Assembly (NCBI GenBank): GCA_900762125.1
Contig: CAAFFL010000059.1
Coordinates: 1 to 10,223 of the forward strand
From: an uncultured Prevotella sp.
Lineage (GTDB): Bacteria; Bacteroidota; Bacteroidia; Bacteroidales; Bacteroidaceae
Direction of reading: 5' to 3'
DNA: 10,223 nucleotides
In this document: positions 1 through 6,645 of the stretch, in pieces
Numbering within the stretch: the stretch's first letter is position 1
Layout of the letters: every line of letters begins with the position of its first letter
Translations under genes and position numbers: made by a program
Notes under the pieces: generated by a model
Seen by the model: only the letters and a program-made list of their open reading frames with translations
What the model was told of the DNA's origin: nothing
The model's database searches: none

Positions 1-72
1 CTTTATAGAATACAGGTAAATCAACCTCTCTATGATTTTCCATGCCACGAGATGCCAACTATATGGATAGCC

Positions 73-276
73 TTACATGGCATTGATTCTATTGAGTATC
101 GCGTTTCTGCCCAGCAGTGCCTCGGCGGTTGTGATTGTGGTGAGGGGCACGCCGCAGAAGCCAGGGTGCATCTCCTCCATCATCGTCAGCAGCCGGTCTG
201 CACAGTCGGCCTTCCATGCCTCGTAGGCCGCGCCGCGGCGAGCGTGTCGATGAATGCCTCGCGGCCGGTGTTCTTA
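73..276 (-). pseudogene. Relic coding fragment, possibly the end of an FAD-dependent (CrtI-like) oxidoreductase
   Basis: Just after the GT2-PlsC stop codon the minus strand keeps coding-like composition but in two different frames. One frame (about 276-231) reads KNTGREAFIDTLAA. A second frame (about 225 down to the stop at 73-75) reads YEAWKADCADRLLTMMEEMH followed by PGF. The switch falls in the GC-rich run at about 225-240, as expected of a one-base indel. The pattern Y-E-x-W-K then R-L-L then E-x-x-x-P-G-F resembles the C-terminal part of phytoene-desaturase-like oxidoreductases, which occur in flexirubin-type clusters. This is from memory and weak. No start codon or FAD-binding motif is present. 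From about 110 to the left edge the DNA becomes AT-rich, and I recognise nothing in positions 1-72. Confidence 0.35.
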
Positions 277-1803
277 CTATGCTTCTTGTTCAATGTTGTT
301 TGCGAGGTCGTCGTACCACTGCTGGTAGCGGTGATGCAGCTCGCGGGCCTGCGCCATCGTCGAGCCCATGGCGTCGAGCTCTGTGCGGCTGATGATTGAC
401 TTCGTCTCGATGTGAATGTGTCCCTTGTGTAGACTGCGGCCATGCTTCGGCAGCACCTTGCCCGTGCCATAGAGCACCATCGGCTGGATGGGGAGACTGA
501 GTTGCTGGGCAAGGTTGAACGCGCCTTGGTGGAAGCGGGGAATGCGACAGTCCTCCGACCGCGTGCACTCGGGATAGACAGCGATGCTGTAGCCGCGGCT
601 GACGACGTCGCGCAGCTGCGGCAAGAGGTCGTCGAGACCCGTGGAGACGGGGTAGTACTCGCAGTGGCGGATGAGGAATCCGTAGAACGGGTTGTGCCAC
701 ACCCAGTCCTTCGTGAGGAAGATGACGCGCGGCGTGAAGATGAGCTGTGCCGCCAGGTCGAGGTGCGACTCGTGGTTGCAGATGATGATGCGGGGCTCGT
801 CGACTTGCTGCGTTTCTCCCTCGTGGTCTACAGTGTCCTGCGCCTGCGCCTCATGCCATGTGAAGCGCACGCCGGGGATGCCGTGGCGGATCATGATGAA
901 GCGCATGCTATGGTAGATGAACCGATGGAGGCGCATCCGTTTGTGCTCCGTCATCGGACCGACGTGGGCGTAGAACCATGTCAGTGGCGTGGCGATGAAG
1001 ACGGTGAGGATGATGAAGAATAGCAGACTGTAGACCGTGCGCACCACGCGGAGTAGCCCACGACCGAGACGCAACGGCAGACCGTAGATGATGGCGAGGA
1101 GACAGAACACGGTGTTGAGGACGGTGATGCGCAGGAAGTCGGCCGCGGGGCGGAAGTGGCTCACGCGCTCCTCGCGTGGCGGATAGTAGACATCGACGGG
1201 TGTGGCGACGAGCTTCACGCCATGCCACGAGGCGAAGACGAGGAGCTCCAGCTCTGCCTCATAGCGTGCGGTGAGCAAGCCGAGACCATGCAGATGGCGC
1301 AGAGGATAGAGACGCAGTCCCGTCTGCGTGTCCTCGAGGCGCTGTCCCGTCTGCACCCAGAACCAGAAGTTGGAGAACTCGTTGGCAAACTGGCTGCCGC
1401 GTGAGCGCTCCACGCCCTCCAGACGACGCTGTCCGACGATGAGTGCGCCGGGGTGCTTGCGGTTTGCTTCAAGCAGGGTGGCGATGTCGTGAGCATAGTG
1501 CTGTCCGTCACCATCCATCGTCACGGCATAGGCGAAGCCCATCGTCAGCGCACGGCGGAAGCCCGTCTTCAGCGCATAGCCCTTGCCCCGGTTACGGGCA
1601 TAGTGCACCAGCGTGATGCCGTCGATCTGCTGCAACGCCTCCGTGGTGCCGTCGGTGGAGCCGTCGTCGACAACGATGATGTCCTGGCTGTAGGCCTTTG
1701 CGGCGGTCACGACAGATGCTGCCGTCCCCACATTATTATATATAGGGATGACGACGCAGATGCCGCGGGCATGCATCAGTCGGGTTACTTCTGTTGGGTC
1801 CAT
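277..1803 (-). CDS. Bifunctional GT2 glycosyltransferase / PlsC-type acyltransferase fusion
   Basis: A 508-residue two-domain protein. Residues 15-225 form a family 2 glycosyltransferase of the dolichol-phosphate-sugar-synthase type, with VVDDGSTDGT at 44-53, NRGKGYALKTG at 71-81 and the metal-binding DGDG at 97-100. Hydrophobic segments at about 222-243 and 256-275 should anchor it in the inner membrane. Residues 335-490 form a PlsC-like acyltransferase with the catalytic NHESHLD (H344, D349) and YPECTRS at 410-416, where the usual PEGTRS has Cys for Gly. Such fusions are a recurring gene of Bacteroidota aryl-polyene/flexirubin clusters and probably help attach the product to an envelope lipid; the exact substrates are unknown. 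The frame overlaps the upstream gene by 19 bases. An alternative start at Met11 (1773) would remove the overlap and still keep the whole GT2 domain. It looks intact. Confidence 0.88.
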   Translation of the reverse strand: MDPTEVTRLMHARGICVVIPIYNNVGTAASVVTAAKAYSQDIIVVDDGSTDGTTEALQQIDGITLVHYARNRGKGYALKTGFRRALTMGFAYAVTMDGDGQHYAHDIATLLEANRKHPGALIVGQRRLEGVERSRGSQFANEFSNFWFWVQTGQRLEDTQTGLRLYPLRHLHGLGLLTARYEAELELLVFASWHGVKLVATPVDVYYPPREERVSHFRPAADFLRITVLNTVFCLLAIIYGLPLRLGRGLLRVVRTVYSLLFFIILTVFIATPLTWFYAHVGPMTEHKRMRLHRFIYHSMRFIMIRHGIPGVRFTWHEAQAQDTVDHEGETQQVDEPRIIICNHESHLDLAAQLIFTPRVIFLTKDWVWHNPFYGFLIRHCEYYPVSTGLDDLLPQLRDVVSRGYSIAVYPECTRSEDCRIPRFHQGAFNLAQQLSLPIQPMVLYGTGKVLPKHGRSLHKGHIHIETKSIISRTELDAMGSTMAQARELHHRYQQWYDDLANNIEQEA

Positions 1804-2240
1804 AGGGTAAACGATAGTTTTGCGATGGGATGGTCACCTGCCTCTACCGTAACTTGCAGGGAGGTCTGTTCGTCCTCCTGCGACTTCACTTTCAGCCGGA
1901 AGATAGCCTCTGGGGTGTCGGTGGGGGAGAGGACAGAGAGGAACTTCACGTTCTTCACGGCGGCGATGGACGGTGTTGGTGACGCTGGAGTGGCGGGGGC
2001 GGCTTGATAAGCCGTCCTGTCTGACAGCGAACAGCCTAAGCCTGCAGACGACAGGATACCCTTGCTGCGGAGCATGTCGCCAGCGAGCTCTGCCGCCATC
2101 TGTTGCGTCTGACTGCCACCGTCGTGATGGCGGAGCGCCTCGAGCATCGCCTCGTCGTCATGGCCGAAGCACTGCTCGGTGATGTCCTTGCCGATGCCGA
2201 TGGCGCTGACGATTCCTTCTCCCGAGATTGCGATGCGCAT
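1785..2240 (-). pseudogene. Mosaic ORF: ketosynthase-like N-terminus joined to a dehydratase C-terminus
   Basis: An open frame of 151 residues that matches no single family over its length. Residues 1-19 (MRIAISGEGIVSAIGIGKD) look like the first strand and turn of a beta-ketoacyl synthase. Residues 95-151, starting VKNVKFLSVLSP and ending KLSFTLW, look like the last half of the FabA/FabZ-like hot-dog dehydratases of aryl-polyene clusters. The N-terminal half of that dehydratase, with the catalytic His motif (HFPGxPxxPG), is missing. The middle is unclear: 47-59 (QQMAAELAGDMLR) could be the helix after the lost dehydratase motif, while 61-80 (GILSSAGLGCSLSDRTAYQA) resembles another ketosynthase start. 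Residues 81-91 are Ala/Pro/Ser/Thr-rich. Codon use is GC-rich throughout, so the frame is real sequence and not a shadow. I infer nested deletions in a ketosynthase-dehydratase gene pair. Neither activity should remain. Confidence 0.55.
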
Positions 2241-2343
2241 ACTCCGATAATTCTTTTCTTTTTTGTTGAACGCTAATTATCGTTAATCGGAATATTAATT
2301 ATTAATGTACAAATTAATGGTAATTTGCGTTTAATAAAAAACA

Positions 2344-2604
2344 TCACTTCTTTCTGTTTTTGCTGACGTAGTCCGCCATCGTGGCGATGCTCTTGAAGAT
2401 GGGCTTCGCCTCACTGGCGTTGGCCAGACGGATGCCGTACTGCTTCTCCATGAGGACGATGAGCTCGAGGGCGTCGATGGAGTCCAGGCCGAGGCCGTCG
2501 TCACCGAAGAGCGGTGCGTCGGCATCGATGTCGGCTGGTGTCATCTCCTCGAGGTTCAGTGCCTCGATGATCTGCTGCTTGAGTTGGTTGATCAATTCTT
2601 CCAT
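2344..2604 (-). CDS. Acyl carrier protein (second block)
   Basis: An 86-residue acidic protein of the acyl carrier protein family. The phosphopantetheine attachment serine is S42 in GLGLDSIDALEL, the usual DSxxxxEL context, preceded by a short loop (LFGDDG). Length and helix pattern fit a complete four-helix carrier. In the pathway it would hold the starter or the growing polyene as a thioester for ketosynthase, ketoreductase and dehydratases in the cytoplasm. It lies downstream of a terminator hairpin and a 112-bp AT-rich spacer, so it may begin its own transcription unit together with the mosaic gene and the GT2-PlsC gene. I found no clear TAnnTTTG element in the spacer. It differs clearly in sequence from the other carrier at 6369-6623, so the two are not a recent duplication. 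Confidence 0.92.
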   Translation of the reverse strand: MEELINQLKQQIIEALNLEEMTPADIDADAPLFGDDGLGLDSIDALELIVLMEKQYGIRLANASEAKPIFKSIATMADYVSKNRKK

Positions 2605-2667
2605 ATCTATTAAAACTATATCCTTTTATTAATAAAAACCTTTTTAAGAACTTCAAGCTACCACTTG

Positions 2668-2703
2668 AAAAAACCTTCTTTCTCCGCTCTGGCTGAGAAA
2701 GAA
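2668..2703 (-). terminator. Rho-independent terminator after the ketosynthase gene
   Basis: On the minus strand a perfect 9-bp inverted repeat (TTCTTTCTC / GAGAAAGAA, positions 2695-2703 and 2676-2684) encloses a 10-base loop and is followed two bases later by six T residues (2668-2673). It starts 13 bases after the stop of the 2717-4486 gene. The stem is AT-rich but exact. It probably ends the fabG-to-ketosynthase operon, at least in part. Confidence 0.65.
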
Positions 2704-2716
2704 AAACACCATCCGG

Positions 2717-4486
2717 CTACCCGTCTAGCGTGAAGAGCCGTAGGTCAGCCTCGTAATGGTCAGGGGCCTCATAGTCGAGCCATCCGGCGAGGATGGTGTC
2801 GGTGCCGGAGGCGAGGAACGTCGCGCGGAGAATGTCGTCCATCAGCTGGTCGTCGCGATGGGACAGAAGGTAGAACGCCGTCTCGCCCGTGATATGGTGG
2901 CGGATGGCTATCTCGCCCGTGACGATGTTTGGCAGGGTATAGACGAAGACTGACGGACTGGGGTAGAACGCCTGCGGGTCACGGATGGTCTCCAGGAAGC
3001 GCCGGTCGCTGACGATGCTCGAGCTGTGGCTGAAGAGGACGATGGCGGTGGGGTTGATGGCCTGCTGGTTGATGGCAAAGTCACCTTCAGCCTTCAGCAG
3101 GAGCTCCGCGGCGATGAAGCCCAGGCGGGAGAGTGGGTCCATCTTGTAGAACTTCGGGTAGTCGTCGACGTGCGTCTTATAGAGATGGGTAAGTTGCTCT
3201 GCATGGTCGCCGGCGAGCGTCTGCTCCTTGCCGTCGAGGGAGAGAAAGTCCGGGCGAAGGATGACGCGGTGGGAGGCATGCAGCGAGAGGTGGGGACTCC
3301 GCCTTGGAAGGCTGAGGACAGCCTCCGGCGACAGAGGGGTCGATGGAGACGGCTGCTTGGTCAACATTGCGGCCGCATTGCATCCACCGAAGCCGGAGAG
3401 CATCTTGATGAATGTTGAGTGTTGAGTGTTGAGTGTTGAATGCTGTGGATTGACAGCAATCTTCCCCGACACGCCGCGCTCCTCGAAGCCGCGGGTGGGA
3501 AGGACGATGCCGTCGTCGGCCGCCATCATCGAGAGGATGGTCTCCACGATGCCCGCTGCACCCATGGTGTGACCGAGGTAGCCCTTGAGACTGTTCACGG
3601 GGACGTTGTCGAGTCCTGCCCGCTCGATGGCCACGGACTCCATCTGGTCGTTGAACATCGTCGCCGTGCCGTGGGCGTTGATGAAGGCGGGAATGGCGCC
3701 ATCGGCGACTGCCTTCAGTGCCGCGAAGGCGCCGTCGCCTTTCCGTGACGGGGCGCTGATGTGGTAGGCGTCATTGGTCACGGCACCTTTGTGCAACTGC
3801 CAAGGCGCAGCGCCCTGCTGGCTGAGCACCATCGCCCCGGCTGCCTCACCAAGGTTCAGTCCCAGCCGCTCGATGTCGAACGGTCGACAGGGATTGGGCG
3901 AGAGTGCCTTGAGCGACTGGAAGCCCGCGATGATGAATGATCCCTGCACATCCGCGCCGCAGACGATGGCGTGATCGTAACAGCCGAGCTGCAGCAGGCG
4001 GTCGGCGACGATGAGGGCGTGTAGGCCGGAGATGCAGGCGTTGCAGACGACGATGGGCTCCGTGGTGACGCCCACGGCACGGGCGATGCGCTCCGCCGCC
4101 TGTCCCGCATATTCATCCTGCGGAACAATTGTGGCGTTCGGCTCCTGGCAGTTCTCAGTTTGGGCGGCATCGGCCTCGAGCAATGCGATGTTGCCCTTCG
4201 TGGTGCTGATGCAGAGCACCGTGCGCTGACTGGCCACATCGATGTCCGTCTTCGCCACGGCGCCGCGGATGGCCCTGATGCACAACGACTCGAAGCGCGT
4301 GTAGCCCTCCAACGATATCTCCGCCCACTGTGCATCGGTGAACAGTGACGCCACAAACGGGAATGGCAGTCCCCACCGACCGTCGTAGCGCCTGAGCGCT
4401 GACTGTCCGGTGCGCACCGCCTGGTAGGTCTCCGCTGAGGAGAGCCCCAAGGGCGAGAGGATCTGATGTGAAAGGACTGCTGCCAT
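2717..4486 (-). CDS. Beta-ketoacyl-ACP synthase fused to a half-length ketosynthase-like domain
   Basis: A 589-residue protein. Residues 1-378 are a FabF-type ketosynthase with the full catalytic set: C151 in VCNACISG, H272 in NAHGTAT, and K301/H306 in SLKGYLGH, then SGFGGCN at 364-370. This is the only ketosynthase in the window that keeps all active residues, so it should catalyse malonyl-ACP condensation for chain growth. A Pro/Ser-rich linker (about 378-404) leads to residues 405-589, which resemble the N-terminal half of a ketosynthase (PLSRLGFIAAELLL; TLPNIVTGEIAIRHHITGET) with no cysteine at the nucleophile site and no second half. By analogy with the ketosynthase/chain-length-factor pairs of aryl-polyene systems, it may act as a non-catalytic partner; that is inference. 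A heptamer repeat encodes residues 350-358. The start lies 4 bases after the thioesterase stop. Confidence 0.85.
   Translation of the reverse strand: MAAVLSHQILSPLGLSSAETYQAVRTGQSALRRYDGRWGLPFPFVASLFTDAQWAEISLEGYTRFESLCIRAIRGAVAKTDIDVASQRTVLCISTTKGNIALLEADAAQTENCQEPNATIVPQDEYAGQAAERIARAVGVTTEPIVVCNACISGLHALIVADRLLQLGCYDHAIVCGADVQGSFIIAGFQSLKALSPNPCRPFDIERLGLNLGEAAGAMVLSQQGAAPWQLHKGAVTNDAYHISAPSRKGDGAFAALKAVADGAIPAFINAHGTATMFNDQMESVAIERAGLDNVPVNSLKGYLGHTMGAAGIVETILSMMAADDGIVLPTRGFEERGVSGKIAVNPQHSTLNTQHSTFIKMLSGFGGCNAAAMLTKQPSPSTPLSPEAVLSLPRRSPHLSLHASHRVILRPDFLSLDGKEQTLAGDHAEQLTHLYKTHVDDYPKFYKMDPLSRLGFIAAELLLKAEGDFAINQQAINPTAIVLFSHSSSIVSDRRFLETIRDPQAFYPSPSVFVYTLPNIVTGEIAIRHHITGETAFYLLSHRDDQLMDDILRATFLASGTDTILAGWLDYEAPDHYEADLRLFTLDG
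3413..3440. repeat. Heptanucleotide tandem repeat inside the ketosynthase gene
   Basis: Four consecutive 7-base units, TGTTGAG three times and then TGTTGAA, read on the plus strand. On the minus strand they encode part of QHSTLNTQHSTF, with the peptide period of 7 residues expected from a 21-base (three-unit) expansion. The tract sits just before the conserved SGFGG strand. One unit gained or lost would shift the frame; three units would not. Confidence 0.85.
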
Positions 4487-4487
4487 G

Positions 4488-4515
4488 GAGTTAGGAGTTA
4501 GACGTCAGGAGTTGC
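4488..4515. repeat. Degenerate heptanucleotide repeat at the thioesterase/ketosynthase junction
   Basis: Units on the plus strand are GAGTTAG, GAGTTAG, ACGTCAG and GAGTTGC, a 7-base period with two perfect copies and two decayed ones. The tract contains the stop codon of the thioesterase (4491-4493), encodes its last residues (LLTSNS) and ends two bases from the ketosynthase start codon (4484-4486). The unit differs from the 3413-3440 repeat but shares GAGT and the 7-base period. Confidence 0.65.
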
Positions 4516-4967
4516 TGCCACCGTTTCTTCCATTCCTCATAGAACGGCGGGTTGTCCCACAGCAACTGATAGTTGAGGTCCATGAACACTTGCACGGTCT
4601 GTGCCGTGGCGATGAGTTCATTGGAAGTGTTGTCGCGGATCTCATAGTCGAAGACCACCTTTGCCGCATCCGTGGGACGATAGAAGATGTCGATGCGTGG
4701 CTGGTCGCCATAGCGCAGTGGCCGGCGATAGTGGAGCTGCATGTCGACGATGGGCGCATAGACACCGTGATCGATGTATCCCTGGTAGGTCAGACCATAC
4801 TCCCGGCCGAAGCGCTCACGGGCGTCCTCGAGATAGAGCGGGTAGGAGCCATGCCACACCACGCCCATTGCGTCGCACTCCGAGAAACGGATGGCGAAGG
4901 TCATGCTCGTCTTGAGACACTTGTCGTTCTCAAAAAGGGCGTTGTGGATAGATGTTCTTCTCTTCAT
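4491..4967 (-). CDS. Acyl thioesterase, 4HBT (YbgC-like) hot-dog family
   Basis: A 158-residue hot-dog protein with the 4HBT signature RFSECDAMGVVWHGSYPLYL followed by EDAR, where D32 is the expected catalytic aspartate. Members hydrolyse acyl-CoA or acyl-ACP thioesters in the cytoplasm, and a gene of this type is common in aryl-polyene/flexirubin clusters, where it may release or edit acyl chains. The annotated start lies 6 bases after the stop of the dehydratase-like gene, as expected for a coupled operon gene. Met22 (4904) would give a start nearer to the family norm, since the first 21 residues are basic and less GC-rich in codon use, so the N-terminus is uncertain. The last residues (LLTSNS) come from a heptamer repeat and are probably not conserved. 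Otherwise it looks complete. Confidence 0.85.
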   Translation of the reverse strand: MKRRTSIHNALFENDKCLKTSMTFAIRFSECDAMGVVWHGSYPLYLEDARERFGREYGLTYQGYIDHGVYAPIVDMQLHYRRPLRYGDQPRIDIFYRPTDAAKVVFDYEIRDNTSNELIATAQTVQVFMDLNYQLLWDNPPFYEEWKKRWQQLLTSNS

Positions 4968-4973
4968 CTTGTC

Positions 4974-5429
4974 TCAGTCTTGTTCCTTGACCGCCATCTT
5001 CATCCTCGTCTCCACGAGCAGCGTCGATCCACAGCTGACCGTTGCCCGGGCGAGTGTCACACCGAAGACCTCCTCGATGACCTCCACCACCGTTGTCAGC
5101 ACGTCTCCTACCTGCGGCAGGGCGTGCACGGTGAGGTTGTTGATGGCGCCGATGTAGCCAATCTGTACACCTTTCTTATATATATAGACATTGGCATAGC
5201 CGATGCGTGCGGCACATGTCTGTGCGATGTTCTCGATGAGACCGGGAGCCGAGAGCTGACCGTCGACGACGAAGAGATTGTCGGTACGCACAACGGTCTC
5301 CGTGGCAATGGTGCGCTCGGTGAACGCCGTCAGCGTGCCAATCATCACAAACGGCTCCTGCTGCGGCAGCAGGGTGTGGATGTCGATGCTGCGCAGGAAG
5401 GTCTCTGTAGGGTGGGTATAGTCGGTCAT
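4974..5429 (-). CDS. FabZ/ApeP-like hot-dog dehydratase (3-hydroxyacyl-ACP dehydratase family)
   Basis: A 151-residue hot-dog protein. IHTLLPQQEPFVMIG (17-31) aligns with the FabZ motif LPHRYPFLLVD, and APGLIENIAQTCAA (61-74) aligns with the central helix that carries the catalytic acid, here E66. In place of the FabZ catalytic histidine it has Gln23. From memory, glutamine here is frequent among Bacteroidota homologues in these clusters, so it may be a family trait and not a mutation, but it puts simple FabZ-type catalysis in doubt. The expected role is dehydration of 3-hydroxyacyl-ACP during polyene growth. The start codon overlaps the stop of the acyltransferase gene by 4 bases (ATGA), which supports this start and translational coupling. 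With the other dehydratase truncated (1785-2240), this is the only full-length dehydratase-like gene left in the window. Confidence 0.82.
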   Translation of the reverse strand: MTDYTHPTETFLRSIDIHTLLPQQEPFVMIGTLTAFTERTIATETVVRTDNLFVVDGQLSAPGLIENIAQTCAARIGYANVYIYKKGVQIGYIGAINNLTVHALPQVGDVLTTVVEVIEEVFGVTLARATVSCGSTLLVETRMKMAVKEQD

Positions 5430-6307
5430 GGCCAGAATTCAAAATAGTTATACCACTGTTCGGGATAGCGCAGCAGCAACCGTTCGAGCTCCTTGGCGTA
5501 GGCTGTGGCAAGCTGCTGAATCTGCTCCCGCTGTCGCAGCGAGCGGTCGTAGGGAAGTGGGGTGACGTAGGCTGTGTATTGCTTCGCCCTTGACTTCATC
5601 ACGTTCACCGCCAGCACCTCCACGCCGCGCGATGCCGCCACGGCAAACGGTCCCATAGGCAGCTGTGCCTTAGCGCCGAGGAGCATCACCTCCACGGTCT
5701 TCTTCGAGCCAAAGACGCGGTCGCCGGGGATGCTGACGATCTCGCCGTCGGCCAGTGCGTCGTTGATGGCGAAGAGGTGGCTCATGTCCGGCCGGACGCT
5801 GATCATCCGGATGTTCGTGTGTGCGAAGAGGTGCTTCCGCCCCTCCATCACCGTGGCCTTCTCACCGTCGTAGACGATAGCGTTCAGCCGTTTGTCGTCC
5901 GACTGCAGTGATTAGCCCGCCATCTCGTAGTTGCCCACATGGGAACTAAGCATTACGAAGCCGTCCGGCTGTGTCGCAAGACGCTTGAAGCAGTCGTTGT
6001 CAACGACCTGAACGTCAAATTGTTTCCTAGCGAACATCGCAAACTTGTCGATGATGATCTGTCCGAAGAGGCAGTGGTTGCGATAGGTGTGCCAGATGGC
6101 CGACAGCCGACTGCAGTGGTGCCGCCGCCGGAAGTAATGGTAGATGACGCGTGCGCCCGGCCGTGTGACCATCGTCACGGGAATGACGAAGATGTTGGTG
6201 AAAGCATAGAGCACCCGCACATCCATGTGCCGGAGCATCCGCACGAGGGTGTGGAGCATGCCCTCGGTGCCGTAGGTCGTCCCGTCCCATTGTTGCTGGT
6301 CAGCCAT
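5426..6307 (-). pseudogene. LpxL/HtrB-like lysophospholipid acyltransferase broken by an in-frame TAA
   Basis: Read through one stop codon, this frame gives a 293-position protein of normal length for the LpxL/HtrB acyltransferase family. The first part (131 residues) has a basic, hydrophobic N-terminus and ends with the catalytic HX4E motif in SSHVGNYEMAG (H123, E128). The codon after G131 is TAA (5912-5914). The same frame then continues for 161 codons: SLQSDDKRLNAIVYDGEKAT, MEGRKHLFAHTNIRMI, IPGDRVFG, GPFAVAASRGVEVLAVNV. There is no indel, so one substitution in a tyrosine codon (TAC/TAT to TAA) would explain it. In homologues as I recall them, Tyr follows the EMAG/EIAG segment. Each half lacks essential parts of the fold, so lipid attachment by this enzyme is probably lost unless the stop is read through. 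The 3' end overlaps the next gene by ATGA. Confidence 0.85.
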
Positions 6308-6368
6308 CGTCGTCGGTCGTGTTGCTTTTGTTCCGTTACTTCAGTTCACTTCGTGCTACGCTCACAGC

Positions 6369-6623
6369 CTACTGCTGTGCGCCGTTGACCTTCCGTTCGA
6401 TGTAGTCGCAGAAGTCGTGCAGCGTGACGACCCCCTGCATCTCCTCGGGCTTGATCTTGAATCCAAAGTTCTTCTCCACGATGACGACGATGTCGACAAA
6501 GTCGAGTGAGTCGATGCCCATGTCGTCCTTCAGTTTGGCGTCGTCGAAGATCTTGTCTTCATCAATCTCAAACTCCTCGATGAGGAAGTTGCGTACCTTT
6601 TCTTCTATTTCTTTTCTTTCCAT
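6369..6623 (-). CDS. Acyl carrier protein (first block)
   Basis: An 84-residue acidic acyl carrier protein. The phosphopantetheine site is S39 in DMGIDSLDFVDIV, followed by the acidic recognition helix and the usual FGFKI and LHDFCDYI segments. It is full length. It lies 22 bases downstream of the methyltransferase gene and 61 bases upstream of the broken acyltransferase, in the same direction as both. A second, dissimilar carrier lies at 2344-2604; paired carriers are typical of aryl-polyene clusters, where one can serve starter loading and the other elongation, but nothing in the sequence shows which is which. The start at 6623 gives MERKEIEEKVRNFL, a normal first helix. Confidence 0.93.
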   Translation of the reverse strand: MERKEIEEKVRNFLIEEFEIDEDKIFDDAKLKDDMGIDSLDFVDIVVIVEKNFGFKIKPEEMQGVVTLHDFCDYIERKVNGAQQ

Positions 6624-6645
6624 GTATTGATATATTGATCGTTAT

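Noticed and set aside
52..399. A 115-codon plus-strand frame at the left edge.
   Set aside because: Its second part lies antisense to the GT2-PlsC C-terminus and its sequence has no domain-like pattern; coding bias favours the minus strand.
2624..2637. Palindrome TTTTATTAATAAAA upstream of the acyl carrier protein gene.
   Set aside because: Pure AT palindromes arise often in such AT-rich spacers; no spaced promoter or operator pattern supports it.
3413..4515. The heptamer tracts as a CRISPR array or transposon ends.
   Set aside because: Units are 7 bases with no spacers, no flanking inverted repeats and no transposase; they are short tandem repeats.
4485..5447. A 320-codon open frame on the plus strand opposite the thioesterase and dehydratase-like genes.
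   Set aside because: It runs antisense to two well-supported hot-dog genes, has no recognisable motif, and such long shadows are expected in GC-rich coding DNA.
5912..5914. Programmed readthrough or selenocysteine insertion at the acyltransferase stop.
   Set aside because: The codon is TAA, not TGA, and no structured element or readthrough context is visible. A plain nonsense mutation is simpler.
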